64,000 nt of DNA, from assembly GCA_030949405.1 (NCBI GenBank), contig JAUZSN010000002.1, forward strand, positions 1,116,001-1,180,000, read 5' to 3'. The notes below the pieces were generated by a model. That model searched no databases and was not told the DNA's origin. It saw only the letters and a list, made by a program, of their open reading frames with translations. The stretch is from Methylococcales bacterium. GTDB taxonomy: Bacteria > Pseudomonadota > Gammaproteobacteria > Methylococcales > Methylomonadaceae. Below, one piece after another: positions 51,573 through 64,000 of the stretch. Positions within the stretch are counted from its first letter, which is position 1, and the number at the start of each line of letters is the position of its first letter. Both the position numbers and the translations under genes were made by a program.

Positions 51573-54500
51573 ATGGCCTATTCTTTTACCGAAAAAAAGC
51601 GTATTCGTAACAATTTTGGAAAAAGTACAGAAGTACTTGATGTTCCTTATTTGTTAGCGACACAAATTAACTCTTATGCAAGTTTTTTGCAAGCAGATGT
51701 TAAACCTGAAAAACGTGACGATATGGGCTTACATGCCGCATTTTCTAGTGTTTTTCCTATCGTGAGCCATTCTGGCTATGCGGTACTTGAGTATGTTACT
51801 TATCGCTTGGAAGAGCCTGCCTTTGATGTTAAAGAATGTCAGCAACGTGGCGCAACGTATGCTGCTCCGTTAAAAGTTTTGGTTCGGTTGGTTATTTACG
51901 ATAAAGAAGCATCGGTCAGTGCAAAAATCGTTAAGGATATTCGAGAGCAAGAAGTTTATATGGGGGAACTCCCTCTAATGACAGATAACGGAACGTTTGT
52001 CATTAATGGAACTGAGCGTGTGATTGTTTCTCAATTACATCGTTCACCGGGTGTCTTTTTTGATCATGACAAGGGAAAAACGCATTCATCAGGAAAATTA
52101 TTATTTAATGCGCGTGTTATTCCTTATCGTGGATCTTGGTTAGATTTTGAATTTGACCATAAAGATGCGGTTTATGTACGAATTGATAGACGACGTAAAA
52201 TTCCTGCGACTATTTTATTGCGTTCGTTAGGTTTTGATAACGAAGAAATGATTAATATTTTCTTCAAAACGAATAGATTCAGCCTCAGTGCGGATCAATG
52301 TGAGTTTCATTTTATTCCCGAAAGATTACGGGGAGAAATGGCGGCATTTGATATTAAAGATGGTGATAAAGTTCTGGTCGAGGAAGGCCGTCGAATTACG
52401 GTTAAGCATGTAAGACAAATAACGAAAGCAAAGTTGTCTAAACTGGTTGTTCCTAAAGATTATCTTTATGGAAAAATTTTAGGACATAATGTCATTGACA
52501 CGGAGAGTGGCGAGCTTATTGCCAATGTTAATGATGAAATATCAGAAGAGTTATTAGAGCGTTTGATTGGTGCGGGGGTCAGTGAAATTAAAACCCTGTA
52601 TGTGAATGATTTGGATCGAGGTCCTTATATTTCTAATTCCATGCGCTTGGATGCAACCACAAATCGTTTAGAGGCCTTAGTCGAAATTTATCGAATGATG
52701 CGCCCAGGTGAACCTCCGACTAAAGAGTCGGCTGAAAACTTATTTGAAAATTTATTTTTCACCGAAGATCGTTATGATTTATCAGCGGTGGGACGAATGA
52801 AGTTTAATCGTCGTTTGGATCGGGAAGAAAAAGACGATGAGGGTGGCACACTGAGTAAAGAGGACATTATTGATGTTCTAAAAGAACTTATTAATATTCG
52901 TAATGGCAATGGAATTGTCGATGATATTGACCATCTAGGTAATAGACGGGTTCGTTCTGTTGGTGAAATGATTGAAAATCAATTTCGTGTAGGTTTAGTG
53001 CGAGTAGAGCGTGCGGTAAGGGAGCGTTTAACGTTAGCGGACTCTGAAGGTTACATGCCGCAAGAAATTATTAATGCGAAACCTGTTTCGGCGGCGGTTA
53101 AAGAATTTTTTGGTTCCAGTCAATTGTCGCAGTTCATGGATCAAAATAACCCGTTATCACAGGTCACGCATAAGCGTCGAGTATCGGCGTTAGGGCCAGG
53201 TGGTTTAGCGCGAGAACGGGCAGGCTTTGAGGTTCGTGATGTTCACGCAACACATTATGGTCGCGTTTGTCCTATTGAAACGCCAGAAGGGCCAAATATT
53301 GGTCTAATTAACTCATTATCGGTTTATGCGCGAACCAATTCTTACGGATTTTTAGAAACGCCTTATCGCCGTGTGATTGATGGTCAAGTAACCGATACGG
53401 TTGATTATTTATCAGCGATTGACGAGGGTGAGCATGTTATTGCACAAGCCAGTGTTAAGGTGGATGAGAATAATAAACTGATTGAAGGCTTGGTTTCCTG
53501 TCGGCATAAAGATGAGTTTACGTTAGCGACCTCTGATTCGGTTCAGTATATGGACGTTTCATCGAAACAAATTGTTTCTGTCGCCGCCTCTATTATTCCC
53601 TTCTTAGAACATGATGATGCGAATCGGGCCTTAATGGGGTCGAATATGCAGCGTCAAGCGGTGCCTACGTTGAAAGCTGAGAAGCCTTTAGTCGGTACGG
53701 GAATGGAGCGTGTTGTTGCGAAAGATTCAGGGGTTTCAGTTGTTGCAAACCGTGGCGGTGCTATTGAAGCGGTCGATGCGGCTAGAATTGTTGTACGAGT
53801 TAATAACGACGAAACGGTTGAAGGGATACCTGGGGTTGATATTTATAATCTAACCAAATATACCCGTTCAAACCAAAATACCTGTATTAATCAAAAGCCT
53901 TTAGTTAGATTGGGTGACCGCGTTAATGCAGGTGATATTCTTGCAGATGGGCCCTCCACGGATTTAGGCGAGTTAGCCTTAGGGCAAAACATGCTGATTG
54001 CTTTTATGCCTTGGAATGGGTATAACTTTGAGGATTCAATTTTAGTTTCTGAGCGGGTCGTAAAAGAAGATCGCTTTTCAACGATACATATTGAAGAAAA
54101 AACCTGTGTTGCTCGAGATACGAAGCATAGCCCAGAGGAAATTACAGCTGATATTCCAAATGTAAGTGAAGATGCGTTAGCTAAACTGGATGAATCAGGG
54201 ATTGTTTATGTCGGTGCGGAAGTAAAAGGCGGCGATATTCTGGTTGGAAAAGTTACGCCTAAAGGTGAAACCCAGTTAACGCCAGAAGAAAAATTATTAC
54301 GCGCAATTTTTGGTGAAAAAGCAGCCGATGTTAAGGATACCTCGTTAAGAGTCCCAGGCAGCGTGCGTGGAACCGTTATTGACGTGCAAGTTTTTACACG
54401 GGATGGGGTTAAAAAAGACAGACGTGCATTAGAAATTGAAGAGGCAGAAGTTAAGCGTTACAAAAAAGATCTTGATGACCAATTAAAAATTGTTGAAGAA

Positions 54501-55667
54501 GATATTTATGCACGAGTTGCTGAGTTTCTAATGGATAAAATTTTGGTATCAGGGCCTGGTAAAGTGCAAACAGCAATGCCTGTTACTAAAAGCTACTTAG
54601 ACAGTTTACGTCATTCAGAATGGCTGGAAATTAAGGTTGATGATGAAGATGTTAATTTACAATTGGAAAAAGTTGTAGGACAAGTTGAGCAGCAGCGTAA
54701 AGAATTTGATTCAAAATTTGAGATTAAACGTCAAAAAATTACCATGGGGGATGATTTAGCACCTGGGGTATTAAAAATGGTTAAAGTTTATTTAGCGGTT
54801 AAAAAACGAATTCAACCCGGTGACAAAATGGCGGGTCGTCATGGTAATAAAGGGGTTATTTCGCAGATTGTACCTATTGAAGATATGCCTTATACCGTAG
54901 ATGGTAATCCAATTGATATTTTATTAAACCCATTAGGGGTTCCTTCACGGATGAATGTCGGGCAAGTATTGGAGACTCATTTAGGATGGGCTGCGAAAGG
55001 CTTAGGCATTAAAATAGGTAAAATGTTAGAAGCTCAATATGAACAAGAAAAAGAGAAAGTAAAAACGATTAGAGATTTTTTAGATAAAATTTATAACAGT
55101 AGTGGACGTAAAGAAGACTTGGATTCTTTTTCAGACACTGAAATATTGGAAATGGCGGAAAATCTTATTGCGGGAGTGCCTATGGCAACGCCTGTGTTTG
55201 ATGGGGCAACGGAAGAAGAAATTCGGACAATGTTACGATTAGCCGATTTACCCGAAGCAGGTCAGGTAACTTTGTATGATGGCTTAACGGGCGAAGCCTT
55301 CGAGCGTAAAATTACAGTGGGTTATATGTACATGTTGAAGTTAAATCATTTAGTCGATGATAAAATGCACGCACGTTCAACAGGGCCTTATAGTTTAGTA
55401 ACACAGCAGCCTTTAGGCGGAAAAGCACAATTTGGTGGCCAGCGTTTTGGTGAAATGGAAGTTTGGGCGTTGGAAGCTTATGGTGCGGCTTATACCTTGC
55501 AAGAAATGTTGACGGTTAAATCAGATGATGTTTCAGGTCGAACTCGGATGTATAAAAATATTGTCGATGGCAATCATACGATGGATGCAGGAATGCCTGA
55601 ATCCTTCAATGTATTGATTAAAGAAATACGCTCGTTAGGGGTGAACATTGAATTAGAGCAGAATTAA
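51573..55667 (+). CDS. rpoB: RNA polymerase beta subunit
   Basis: A 1364-residue beta subunit (E. coli 1342). I start it at ATG 51573 ([18 protein letters not shown]), the conserved N-terminus; an in-frame TTG eight codons upstream is not supported. The rifampicin region reads [20 protein letters not shown] followed by [11 protein letters not shown], the drug-sensitive form. [20 protein letters not shown] near the C-terminus is also conserved. AGAAGG lies somewhat far (about 13 bases) upstream. Confidence 0.98.
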   Translation: MAYSFTEKKRIRNNFGKSTEVLDVPYLLATQINSYASFLQADVKPEKRDDMGLHAAFSSVFPIVSHSGYAVLEYVTYRLEEPAFDVKECQQRGATYAAPLKVLVRLVIYDKEASVSAKIVKDIREQEVYMGELPLMTDNGTFVINGTERVIVSQLHRSPGVFFDHDKGKTHSSGKLLFNARVIPYRGSWLDFEFDHKDAVYVRIDRRRKIPATILLRSLGFDNEEMINIFFKTNRFSLSADQCEFHFIPERLRGEMAAFDIKDGDKVLVEEGRRITVKHVRQITKAKLSKLVVPKDYLYGKILGHNVIDTESGELIANVNDEISEELLERLIGAGVSEIKTLYVNDLDRGPYISNSMRLDATTNRLEALVEIYRMMRPGEPPTKESAENLFENLFFTEDRYDLSAVGRMKFNRRLDREEKDDEGGTLSKEDIIDVLKELINIRNGNGIVDDIDHLGNRRVRSVGEMIENQFRVGLVRVERAVRERLTLADSEGYMPQEIINAKPVSAAVKEFFGSSQLSQFMDQNNPLSQVTHKRRVSALGPGGLARERAGFEVRDVHATHYGRVCPIETPEGPNIGLINSLSVYARTNSYGFLETPYRRVIDGQVTDTVDYLSAIDEGEHVIAQASVKVDENNKLIEGLVSCRHKDEFTLATSDSVQYMDVSSKQIVSVAASIIPFLEHDDANRALMGSNMQRQAVPTLKAEKPLVGTGMERVVAKDSGVSVVANRGGAIEAVDAARIVVRVNNDETVEGIPGVDIYNLTKYTRSNQNTCINQKPLVRLGDRVNAGDILADGPSTDLGELALGQNMLIAFMPWNGYNFEDSILVSERVVKEDRFSTIHIEEKTCVARDTKHSPEEITADIPNVSEDALAKLDESGIVYVGAEVKGGDILVGKVTPKGETQLTPEEKLLRAIFGEKAADVKDTSLRVPGSVRGTVIDVQVFTRDGVKKDRRALEIEEAEVKRYKKDLDDQLKIVEEDIYARVAEFLMDKILVSGPGKVQTAMPVTKSYLDSLRHSEWLEIKVDDEDVNLQLEKVVGQVEQQRKEFDSKFEIKRQKITMGDDLAPGVLKMVKVYLAVKKRIQPGDKMAGRHGNKGVISQIVPIEDMPYTVDGNPIDILLNPLGVPSRMNVGQVLETHLGWAAKGLGIKIGKMLEAQYEQEKEKVKTIRDFLDKIYNSSGRKEDLDSFSDTEILEMAENLIAGVPMATPVFDGATEEEIRTMLRLADLPEAGQVTLYDGLTGEAFERKITVGYMYMLKLNHLVDDKMHARSTGPYSLVTQQPLGGKAQFGGQRFGEMEVWALEAYGAAYTLQEMLTVKSDDVSGRTRMYKNIVDGNHTMDAGMPESFNVLIKEIRSLGVNIELEQN

Positions 55668-55733
55668 GTCTGATTTTTATGACGCAGCTATAGCTTGATG
55701 GCTATCAAATAAACAATTAAAAAGGGTAAGCTC

Positions 55734-58700
55734 TTGAAAGATTTAATGAATTTCTTAAAACGTCAAGGTCATGCAGATGATTTTGATGGTATCCGTATCG
55801 GTCTAGCATCACCTGATATGATTCGTTCGTGGTCGTATGGGGAAGTAAAAAAACCTGAGACCATTAATTATCGTACCTTCAAGCCTGAGCGTGACGGCTT
55901 GTTTTGTGCAAAAATTTTTGGTCCTGTTAGTGATTATGAATGTTTATGTGGTAAATATAAGCGTTTAAAACATCGTGGCGTTATTTGTGAAAAATGTGGC
56001 GTTGAAGTTACATTATCAAAAGTGCGTCGTGATCGGATGGGCCATATTGATTTAGCCAGCCCTGTTGCACATATTTGGTTTTTAAAATCACTGCCTTCAC
56101 GAATCGCATTGTTGTTAGATATGACGTTGCGGAGTATTGAGCGTGTTTTATATTTCGAGTCTTTTGTTGTACTTGACCCTGGAATGACAACCTTAGAACG
56201 CGGACAATTGCTAACTGATGATGAGTATTTAGATGCCGTTGAAGAGTTTGGTGATGAATTTGATGCAAAAATGGGGGCGGAAGCGGTTTTTGATTTATTA
56301 AAATCAATTAAGCTGAAAGAAGAAGTCAGTATTTTACGAGAAGAAATCAATGCAACGAATTCTGAAACGAAAACTAAGAAATTCTCAAAACGTTTAAAAG
56401 TTATTGAATCGTTATTGGCCTCAAATAATCGTCCTGAATGGATGATTATGACGGTTTTACCCGTATTACCGCCTGAATTACGTCCTTTAGTTCCCTTGGA
56501 TGGGGGGCGTTTTGCAACGTCTGATTTGAATGATTTATATCGTCGGGTTATCAATAGAAACAATCGTTTAAATCGGTTGTTGGATTTAAATGCCCCTGAT
56601 ATTATTGTGCGTAACGAAAAACGAATGTTACAAGAATCCGTCGATGCCTTACTGGATAATGGACGACGTGGACGTGCGATTACAGGAACGAATAGACGAC
56701 CTTTAAAATCTTTAGCGGATATGATTAAAGGTAAGCAGGGACGTTTTCGTCAAAATTTATTAGGTAAACGGGTTGATTATTCAGGTCGGTCGGTGATTGT
56801 AGTTGGACCTACCTTGCGTTTACATCAATGTGGTTTACCGAAAAAAATGGCATTGGAGCTATTTAAACCCTTTATTTTTAGTAAATTGCAATTACGTGGC
56901 CTAGCAACCACCATTAAAGCCGCTAAAAAAATGGTTGAGCGTGAAGGGGTTGAAGTTTGGGATATTCTTGAGGAAGTCATTCGTGAGCATCCCATCTTAT
57001 TAAACCGTGCGCCAACGTTACATAGATTAGGGATTCAAGCATTTGAACCGACCTTAATTGAAGGTAAAGCGATTCAGTTGCATCCTCTCGTTTGTAGTGC
57101 GTTTAACGCAGATTTTGATGGCGATCAGATGGCGGTTCACATCCCATTATCTATTGAAGCGCAGTTAGAGGCGCGGACATTAATGATGGCAACGAATAAT
57201 ATATTATCGCCTGCTAATGGCGAGCCAGTTATTAATCCAACTCAGGATATCGTTTTAGGGTTGTATTATATTAGCCGTGAAAAAGTAAGTGCGCGTGGCG
57301 AAGGCTCTATTTTTGCTAATATCAATGAAGTTCAGCGTTCTTTAGGGAATAAAGCCGTTGAATTGCAGACAAAAATTGAAGTACGCATTTGTGAAAAGTT
57401 AAAAAATGAAGCAGGTGAGTTTGAGGAAAAGGTCAGTAGACAAAAAACAACCGTAGGTCGTATTCTTATCTGGGAAATTTTACCCGCTGGAATGCCTTTT
57501 GAAATTGTTAATGTCGATATGACTAAAAAGAATATCTCACGCTTAATTAATTTTAGTTATCGTTATTTAGGTATTAAAGATACGGTGGTGTTAGCCGATC
57601 AATTAATGTACTTGGGCTTTGAATATGCGACTCGATCGGGCGTTTCATTTGGCATTAATGATATGGAAATTCCTGCCAAAAAAGTTAATATTATTAATAC
57701 ATCGGAAGCTGAAGTTCGTGAAATTCAAAATCAATATTCTTCAGGTTTAGTCACAGACGGTGAACGCTACAATAAAGTGGTTGATATTTGGTCTCATGCG
57801 AGTGATCAAGTGGCTAAAGTGATGATGGAAGCGTTGGGAGAAGATGAAGTTCTTGATGCGAAAGGCGAACAAGTTCTTGATGAGAATGGTGAAAAAGTGA
57901 TGCAAAAGTCATTTAATTCTATTTTCATGATGGCGGAGTCAGGCGCACGGGGTTCGGCGGCACAGATTCGACAGTTGGCTGGAATGCGTGGGTTAATGGC
58001 AAAACCTGATGGTTCAATTATTGAAACACCAATTACAGCAAACTTTAGAGAAGGTTTAGATGTTTTACAGTACTTTATCTCGACACATGGCGCGCGTAAA
58101 GGATTGGCGGATACCGCCCTTAAAACGGCAAACTCAGGGTATTTAACGCGTCGTTTGGTTGATGTGGCTCAAGATTTAGTGATCTTAGAAGTCGATTGTG
58201 GCACTTCTCACGGTATAACATTGACCCCGATTATTGAAGGCGGCGATGTTGTTGAGCCGTTGGCAGAACGTGTTTTAGGACGTGTTGTTGTCGGTGACTT
58301 GATGGATGTTGCAGGTGAGAATGTATTAATTAAAGACGGAACAGTGCTTGATGAGCATTGGGTTGCCGTGATGGAAGATAATAGTATTGATCAAATATTG
58401 GTTCGTTCTATTATTACATGTGAAAGTCGCCAAGGGGTTTGTGCTAAATGTTATGGGCGTGATTTAGGGCGTGGACATTTAGTTAATATTGGTGAGGCTG
58501 TCGGTGTTATTGCTGCCCAGTCTATTGGTGAGCCAGGTACTCAGTTAACCATGAGAACCTTTCATATTGGGGGAGCGGCATCACGTTCGGCGGCAATTAG
58601 TAATGTGCAAGTTAAAGGCGGAGGAACCGTTCGTTTAACTAACATGAAAACAGTCATTAATAAGGAAGGAAATTTAGTGGCGGTGTCACGTTCAGGTGAA

Positions 58701-59966
58701 GTCGGTGTTATGGATGAATATGGACGTGAAAGAGAGCGTTATAAAATTCCTTACGGTGCCGTGTTAAATGTTAAAGATGGGAGTAAAATCAAGGCCGGGG
58801 ACATCATTGTTAATTGGGATCCGCATACGCATCCTGTTATTACCGAGGTTGATGGTTTTGTTCGATTAATTGATTTTGTTGATGGAATTACGGTTCAAGA
58901 GAAATCAGATGATGTGACTGGGTTGACATCAAGAGTCGTCACCGATCCTAAGCAGCGGGGAAATGCAGGTAAAGAATTAAGACCGATGGTTAAATTGCTT
59001 GATAGTGAAGATGAGAGCATTAACCTTTCAGGAACCGATGTTCCTGCTCAGTACTTTTTACCTTCTGGCGCGATTGTAGGAATTAAAGATGGTGGGAAAG
59101 TTAATGTCGGGGATGTCCTTGCAAGAATTCCACAAGAATCAAGTAAAACTCGTGATATTACAGGAGGTTTGCCACGTGTTGCTGATTTATTTGAAGCGCG
59201 AAAAACGAAAGATCCTGCTATTCTAGCCGAAGCGACGGGTTCCGTTTCGTTTGGTAAAGAAACAAAAGGCAAGCAACGTATTGTTATCACCGATTCAGAG
59301 GGAGAAACCTTTGAAACTTTAGTTCCTAAGTGGCGACATATCACCGTCTTTGAAGGTGAATTTGTTGAAAAGGGTGAGACTATTGCGGAAGGTGAGCTCA
59401 CGCCTCATGACATCTTAAGATTAAGAGGTATTGAAGAACTTGCTGGTTATTTAGTTAAAGAAATTCAAGATGTTTATCGTTTACAAGGCGTAAAAATCAA
59501 TGATAAGCATATTGAAGCAATTATTCGACAAATGTTGAGAAAGGTTGAGATTACCGCTTCAGGTCAAACAGATTTTGTTAAAGGGGAGCAAACGGAGCGA
59601 GGGTTTGTTAATGCGACCAATGAGCAAATGGAAAAAGAAGGTAAAATTCCAGCAAGTTATGATTCTGTTTTACTTGGAATCACGAAAGCATCCTTGGCAA
59701 CCGAGTCTTTTATTTCAGCGGCTTCTTTTCAAGAAACGACTCGGGTATTAACCGATGCGGCAGTTAGAGGGATTGGTGACAACCTGAATGGTTTGAAAGA
59801 AAATGTTATTGTAGGGCGTTTGATCCCTGCAGGAACAGGTCTTGCCTACCATGAACATAGAAAGAAAAAACGTTTGGCTGAAAAAAATAAAAGTGCTGAG
59901 GCTGTAGCCGCTGTTAATGCCGTTGAAGTTGAGGAAGCTTTAAAACAAGCTTTGAATACGGAGTAA
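55734..59966 (+). CDS. rpoC: RNA polymerase beta' subunit
   Basis: A 1410-residue beta' subunit (E. coli 1407). It starts with TTG at 55734, preceded by AAAGGG; the protein start [10 protein letters not shown] aligns with the E. coli GTG start. The N-terminal zinc site shows CLCGKY and CEKCG, the catalytic loop is [12 protein letters not shown] near residue 460, and the second zinc site includes [19 protein letters not shown] near residue 900. The C-terminus is Ala/Glu-rich. rpoB is 66 bases upstream. Confidence 0.98.
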   Translation: MKDLMNFLKRQGHADDFDGIRIGLASPDMIRSWSYGEVKKPETINYRTFKPERDGLFCAKIFGPVSDYECLCGKYKRLKHRGVICEKCGVEVTLSKVRRDRMGHIDLASPVAHIWFLKSLPSRIALLLDMTLRSIERVLYFESFVVLDPGMTTLERGQLLTDDEYLDAVEEFGDEFDAKMGAEAVFDLLKSIKLKEEVSILREEINATNSETKTKKFSKRLKVIESLLASNNRPEWMIMTVLPVLPPELRPLVPLDGGRFATSDLNDLYRRVINRNNRLNRLLDLNAPDIIVRNEKRMLQESVDALLDNGRRGRAITGTNRRPLKSLADMIKGKQGRFRQNLLGKRVDYSGRSVIVVGPTLRLHQCGLPKKMALELFKPFIFSKLQLRGLATTIKAAKKMVEREGVEVWDILEEVIREHPILLNRAPTLHRLGIQAFEPTLIEGKAIQLHPLVCSAFNADFDGDQMAVHIPLSIEAQLEARTLMMATNNILSPANGEPVINPTQDIVLGLYYISREKVSARGEGSIFANINEVQRSLGNKAVELQTKIEVRICEKLKNEAGEFEEKVSRQKTTVGRILIWEILPAGMPFEIVNVDMTKKNISRLINFSYRYLGIKDTVVLADQLMYLGFEYATRSGVSFGINDMEIPAKKVNIINTSEAEVREIQNQYSSGLVTDGERYNKVVDIWSHASDQVAKVMMEALGEDEVLDAKGEQVLDENGEKVMQKSFNSIFMMAESGARGSAAQIRQLAGMRGLMAKPDGSIIETPITANFREGLDVLQYFISTHGARKGLADTALKTANSGYLTRRLVDVAQDLVILEVDCGTSHGITLTPIIEGGDVVEPLAERVLGRVVVGDLMDVAGENVLIKDGTVLDEHWVAVMEDNSIDQILVRSIITCESRQGVCAKCYGRDLGRGHLVNIGEAVGVIAAQSIGEPGTQLTMRTFHIGGAASRSAAISNVQVKGGGTVRLTNMKTVINKEGNLVAVSRSGEVGVMDEYGRERERYKIPYGAVLNVKDGSKIKAGDIIVNWDPHTHPVITEVDGFVRLIDFVDGITVQEKSDDVTGLTSRVVTDPKQRGNAGKELRPMVKLLDSEDESINLSGTDVPAQYFLPSGAIVGIKDGGKVNVGDVLARIPQESSKTRDITGGLPRVADLFEARKTKDPAILAEATGSVSFGKETKGKQRIVITDSEGETFETLVPKWRHITVFEGEFVEKGETIAEGELTPHDILRLRGIEELAGYLVKEIQDVYRLQGVKINDKHIEAIIRQMLRKVEITASGQTDFVKGEQTERGFVNATNEQMEKEGKIPASYDSVLLGITKASLATESFISAASFQETTRVLTDAAVRGIGDNLNGLKENVIVGRLIPAGTGLAYHEHRKKKRLAEKNKSAEAVAAVNAVEVEEALKQALNTE

Positions 59967-59977
59967 CAAAATAATGC

Positions 59978-60006
59978 TTGACCCAGCTTGAATAAAATCG
60001 TATTAT
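59978..60006 (+). promoter_or_regulatory. Promoter of the rpsL-rpsG-fusA-tuf operon
   Basis: TTGACC (59978-59983), an exact 17-base spacer and TATTAT (60001-60006), 104 bases before the rpsL start. It is the best consensus promoter seen in the window and is in the expected position for the str operon. Confidence 0.65.
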
Positions 60007-60033
60007 GCTCTGCTCACATGAGCTGAGCATTTA
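60006..60033 (+). terminator. Hairpin after rpoC, overlapping the rpsL promoter start region
   Basis: TGCTCTGCTCA pairs with TGAGCTGAGCA (one T-T mismatch) around CA, followed by TTT. It could end the rpoBC transcript, or form the 5' end of the rpsL message, since the promoter's start site would fall within it. Confidence 0.55.
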
Positions 60034-60109
60034 AATAGGTAATTTTGAGCCTGGTTATATCGACAGGTAACTTATCTAACAGTTAATTTGTATATCGGAG
60101 TTAAAAAAT

Positions 60110-60484
60110 ATGGCCACGATCAATCAATTGGTTCGTAAGCCTCGTGCTAAGAAAATAGAAAAAAGTAATGTTCCCGCGTTAGAAGCTTGTCCTCAGCGAA
60201 GAGGCGTGTGTACACGTGTGTATACAACAACACCTAAGAAACCTAATTCAGCGTTACGTAAAGTTGCAAGGGTTCGATTAACTAATGGACAGGAAGTTAG
60301 TAGTTATATTGGAGGTGAGGGACATAATCTTCAAGAACATTCGGTTGTTTTAATTAGAGGCGGCAGGGTAAAGGATTTGCCTGGTGTACGTTATCATGTT
60401 GTGCGTGGTAGTCTTGATACGTCAGGTGTTGACGGTAGAAAATGTGGACGTTCTAAATATGGAACTAAGCGACCTAAAAGCTAA
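60110..60484 (+). CDS. rpsL: 30S ribosomal protein S12
   Basis: A 124-residue S12 of the decoding centre. It begins [20 protein letters not shown] and contains [18 protein letters not shown] and [18 protein letters not shown]. The two Lys residues linked to streptomycin resistance (in KKPNS and RVKDLP) are the sensitive form. CGGAG is 9 bases upstream of the ATG. First gene of the str operon. Confidence 0.98.
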   Translation: MATINQLVRKPRAKKIEKSNVPALEACPQRRGVCTRVYTTTPKKPNSALRKVARVRLTNGQEVSSYIGGEGHNLQEHSVVLIRGGRVKDLPGVRYHVVRGSLDTSGVDGRKCGRSKYGTKRPKS

Positions 60485-60498
60485 GGCTGGTGAGATAA

Positions 60499-60969
<471 letters not shown>

Positions 60970-60992
60970 TAGTCTAATAAAAGGTCTAAGTC

Positions 60993-63089
60993 GTGGCTCG
61001 TGAAACCCCTATTGAGCGTTATCGTAATATTGGGATTATGGCGCATATTGATGCGGGTAAGACCACGACAACAGAGCGTATCTTGTATTATACAGGGGTG
61101 TCTCATAAGATAGGTGAAGTGCATGACGGTGCGGCTACCATGGATTGGATGGAGCAAGAGCAGGAGCGGGGGATTACGATTACCTCTGCGGCAACGACCT
61201 GTTTTTGGAAAGGGATGTCTGGTCAATATCCTCGGTATCGTATTAATATTATTGATACGCCAGGGCATGTTGATTTTACGATTGAAGTTGAACGATCTTT
61301 AAGGATTCTGGATGGGGCCTGCGCTGTTTTTTGTGCGGTAGGCGGGGTCGAACCTCAGTCAGAAACGGTTTGGCGACAAGCTAATAAATATAATGTTCCT
61401 AGAATTGTTTTTGTGAACAAAATGGATCGGGCTGGTGCGGATTTTTTACGTGTTGTCGCGCAGATAAAAGCACGTTTAGGAAGTGTTGCTATCCCTATGC
61501 AGCTTGCTATCGGGGCAGAAGATAGTTTTAAGGGGGTTATTGACCTTGTTAAAATGAAAGCGATCTACTGGGAAGAAGAAAACATGGGTGTGGCCTTTGA
61601 AGAAAAGGAAATCCCTAGTGATATGCAAGAGCTTGCCGAGGAATGGCGCGAGTTTATGGTAGAAGCTGCGGCTGAAGCCAATGATGAATTAATGGAAAAA
61701 TATTTGGAAGAAGGATGGCTTTCAAATGAAGAGATTAAACAAGGGATTAGGATTCAAACGATTGCCAATAAGATTGTTCCTGCTTTTTGTGGGTCAGCCT
61801 TTAAGAATAAAGGAGTTCAGTCAATACTCGATGCTTTAGTTGATTATATGCCCGCTCCTACTGACGTTGCAGCAATTAATGGGGTTGTCGGTGAAGGCGA
61901 AACGGAAGTGATGCGAGTTGCTAATGATGATGAACCTTTTTCTGCGTTAGCCTTTAAAATTGCAACGGATTCCTTTGTAGGGACGTTAACGTTTTTTCGC
62001 GTTTATTCGGGCATTATGCGTACAGGTGATAGTGTTTATAATGCGGTAAAAGAAAAAAAAGAGCGCGTTGGTCGAATTGTACAGATGCATGCAAATAGCC
62101 GAGAAGAAATAAAAGAAGTTCGGGCGGGTGATATTGCGGCAGCCGTCGGGTTGAAAAGTGTCATTACAGGCGATACCTTATGTGATTTAGAGTCGCCTAT
62201 TGTTTTGGAACGAATGGAGTTTCCAGAGCCAGTGATTTCAGTTGCAGTTGAACCTAGAACACAAAGTGATCAAGAAAAAATGGGCATTGCTTTAGGCAAG
62301 CTGGCTCAAGAAGACCCTTCTTTTCACGTACGTAGTGATGAAGAATCAGGGCAAACAATAATTTCAGGGATGGGTGAGCTTCATTTAGATATTATCGTTG
62401 ATAGAATGCAACGGGAATTTGATGTGAAATCGAATGTAGGTGCGCCCCAAGTATCCTATAGAGAAACGATTCGGCAACGAACAGAAATTGAAGGTAAATT
62501 CATTAGGCAATCAGGTGGGCGTGGACAGTATGGTCATGTTTGGTTGCGAATTGAACCGTTGGGTGTCGGTGAAGGATATGAGTTTATAAATGAGATTGTA
62601 GGGGGGGCTGTTCCCAAAGAGTACATTACCTCTGTAGACAAGGGTGTGCAGGAGCAAATGGAAAATGGCGTTATAGCGGGTTTCCCTGTTGTTGATGTAA
62701 AAGTAAGTCTGTTTGATGGTTCCTATCATGATGTTGATTCAAATGAAATGGCCTTTAAAATTGCAGGGGCCATAGCCTTTAAAGACGGTGCAAAAGAAGC
62801 ATTGCCCGCTTTATTGGAACCGATCATGAAAGTAGAAATAGTAACCCCCGAGGAATATATGGGGAGCGTCGTAGGCGATATTAATAGGCGTCGCGGTATA
62901 ATTCAAGGAATGGAAGATTCTCCAGCGGGTAAAATGATAGACTGCGAAGTACCGTTGGCAGAAATGTTTGGTTATGCGACTGATTTGCGTTCTGCAACGC
63001 AGGGTCGTGCTACCTATAGTATGCAGTTCGAAAAATACAGTGAGGCTTCTGCAAATATAGCAGAAGCAATCATTAAAAGAGTTTCATAA
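60993..63089 (+). CDS. fusA: Elongation factor G
   Basis: A 698-residue translocase GTPase (E. coli 704). GTG start at 60993 with AAGG upstream. Visible: the P-loop [19 protein letters not shown], switch [20 protein letters not shown], the [11 protein letters not shown]4 motif and, in domain [20 protein letters not shown]. It also acts with ribosome recycling factor. It sits 23 bases after rpsG and 29 before tuf. Confidence 0.98.
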   Translation: MARETPIERYRNIGIMAHIDAGKTTTTERILYYTGVSHKIGEVHDGAATMDWMEQEQERGITITSAATTCFWKGMSGQYPRYRINIIDTPGHVDFTIEVERSLRILDGACAVFCAVGGVEPQSETVWRQANKYNVPRIVFVNKMDRAGADFLRVVAQIKARLGSVAIPMQLAIGAEDSFKGVIDLVKMKAIYWEEENMGVAFEEKEIPSDMQELAEEWREFMVEAAAEANDELMEKYLEEGWLSNEEIKQGIRIQTIANKIVPAFCGSAFKNKGVQSILDALVDYMPAPTDVAAINGVVGEGETEVMRVANDDEPFSALAFKIATDSFVGTLTFFRVYSGIMRTGDSVYNAVKEKKERVGRIVQMHANSREEIKEVRAGDIAAAVGLKSVITGDTLCDLESPIVLERMEFPEPVISVAVEPRTQSDQEKMGIALGKLAQEDPSFHVRSDEESGQTIISGMGELHLDIIVDRMQREFDVKSNVGAPQVSYRETIRQRTEIEGKFIRQSGGRGQYGHVWLRIEPLGVGEGYEFINEIVGGAVPKEYITSVDKGVQEQMENGVIAGFPVVDVKVSLFDGSYHDVDSNEMAFKIAGAIAFKDGAKEALPALLEPIMKVEIVTPEEYMGSVVGDINRRRGIIQGMEDSPAGKMIDCEVPLAEMFGYATDLRSATQGRATYSMQFEKYSEASANIAEAIIKRVS

Positions 63090-63118
63090 AATAGATTTAA
63101 GTTTAAGGGTACTGGATC

Positions 63119-64000
63119 ATGGCTAAAGAAAAATTTGAACGTAATAAGCCGCATGTAAATGTAGGCACAATTGGTCATGTTGACCATGGTAAAACAACTT
63201 TAACAGCTGCTTTAACAAAAGTAATGGCTGAAATTCAAGGTGGTGAAGTTAAAGCCTTTGACCAAATTGATAATGCACCTGAAGAGCGTGAGCGTGGTAT
63301 TACTATCGCAACGTCTCATGTAGAATATGAATCAGCTGTTCGTCATTATGCGCACGTTGATTGTCCAGGTCATGCTGATTATGTTAAAAACATGATCACA
63401 GGGGCGGCGCAAATGGATGGCGCTATCTTAGTCTGCGGTGCAACAGATGGGCCGATGCCGCAAACGCGTGAGCATATCTTATTATCACGCCAAGTAGGCG
63501 TACCTTATATCGTCGTTTTCTTAAATAAAGCAGATTTGCTTGCAGAAGATTGTGGTGGTTTAGGGACTGAAGAATATGAAGAAATGCTTGAGCTAGTAGA
63601 AATGGAATTGCGTGAGCTATTAGATGCTTATGAATTTCCAGGTGATGATACGCCTATTATTGTGGGTTCTGCATTAAAAGCACTGGAAGGTGATGATAGT
63701 GAAGTCGGTGTTCCTGCGATTGTGAAGCTCGTTGAAGCTTTGGATACTTATATTCCAGAACCTGAGCGTGCTATTGAAGGGGCGTTTTTACTTCCTATTG
63801 AAGATGTATTTTCTATTTCAGGTCGTGGTACGGTCGTAACGGGGCGTATTGAACGTGGCGTTATTAAAGTTGGCGAAGAAATTGAAATTGTAGGAATTAA
63901 AGAAACCGTTAAAACAACATGTACTGGCGTAGAAATGTTTCGCAAGTTGTTGGATCAAGGTGAAGCGGGCGATAACGTCGGTATTTTATTACGAGGCACT
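63119..64000 (+). CDS. tuf: Elongation factor Tu, 3' end beyond window
   Basis: I translated this from ATG 63119; 294 codons lie in the window and the rest runs off the edge. EF-Tu carries aminoacyl-tRNA to the ribosome. The GTPase motifs are GHVDHGKTT (residues 19-27), [20 protein letters not shown] (81-100) and NKAD (136-139). Domain II starts near [20 protein letters not shown]. Directly after NKADL there is an unusual stretch, [20 protein letters not shown], roughly ten residues longer than E. coli EF-Tu at that point. AAGGG is about 13 bases upstream. Only this copy is visible; the tRNA-Trp/secE end has none. Confidence 0.97.
   Translation, partial: MAKEKFERNKPHVNVGTIGHVDHGKTTLTAALTKVMAEIQGGEVKAFDQIDNAPEERERGITIATSHVEYESAVRHYAHVDCPGHADYVKNMITGAAQMDGAILVCGATDGPMPQTREHILLSRQVGVPYIVVFLNKADLLAEDCGGLGTEEYEEMLELVEMELRELLDAYEFPGDDTPIIVGSALKALEGDDSEVGVPAIVKLVEALDTYIPEPERAIEGAFLLPIEDVFSISGRGTVVTGRIERGVIKVGEEIEIVGIKETVKTTCTGVEMFRKLLDQGEAGDNVGILLRGT

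Noticed and set aside
55934-56563. 209-codon antisense frame inside rpoC
   Set aside because: Shadow of a conserved RNA polymerase gene; Ser-rich, low-information translation.

Overview
The window is a chromosomal segment of a gammaproteobacterium, AT-rich by eye. The evidence is the family-level match and order of the housekeeping genes: map divergent from rpsB-tsf-pyrH-frr-uppS-cdsA-dxr-rseP; gcvR next to bcp; tRNA-Trp-secE-nusG-rplKAJL-rpoBC-rpsLG-fusA-tuf; an SdhE/YgfX pair; and a ParC very close to the enterobacterial one. A sensor kinase with a LapD/MoxY-type periplasmic domain and the TRAP T-component protein would fit a methanotroph or sulfur-oxidiser-like lineage (Methylococcales is my first guess), but nothing here proves the order. 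No rRNA operon, CRISPR array, intact insertion sequence or prophage is visible.

Layout. 1-4823 (minus): uvrD followed by five tightly packed genes of mostly unknown function (two lipoproteins, two small helical proteins, a membrane-anchored thioredoxin-fold protein cut by the window edge). 4936-10252 (plus): small membrane proteins, guaA, a secreted PPC-domain protein, the SdhE/YgfX pair and a Pro/Thr-rich lipoprotein. 10364-13750 (minus): glnD and map. 14108-21599 (plus): translation, pyrimidine, isoprenoid and phospholipid genes with rseP, then dsbC. 22591-25350: a phosphohexomutase and a GT4 glycosyltransferase, probably for a surface polysaccharide, followed by a decayed Rpn/PD-(D/E)XK gene. 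26274-30129: pdxJ, then exbB-exbD-lpxK-Trm112-like-kdsB, an overlapping lipid A/Kdo and energy-transduction operon.

30241-33511 is the most unusual part. A receiver-PATAN-Roadblock signalling protein ends in a strong terminator. A 139-bp MITE-like palindromic element follows, then a protein with an atypical PI3K/HipA-like kinase signature, immediately followed by a PP2C phosphatase and parC. 36087-39332 is a solitary type IIG (Eco57I-like) restriction-methylation enzyme behind two palindromes. 39422-42791 overlaps a polyphosphate:AMP phosphotransferase with a TRAP T-component lipoprotein and a TRAP solute-binding protein, but the TRAP membrane subunits are absent. 42835-47736 (minus) holds rimI, a family 4 uracil-DNA glycosylase, a MoxXY-like two-component system, a 588-bp gap with a dispersed-repeat-like element, and bcp-gcvR.

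47998-64000 (plus) is the tRNA-Trp/secE to tuf block. It shows recognisable control elements: promoters before the tRNA and before rpsL, hairpins between nusG and rplK and between rplL and rpoB, and an L10-type leader before rplJ. tuf runs off the right edge and carries an unusual short insertion in its GTPase domain.

All functional calls come from reading translated sequence and motifs by eye; no database search was run.
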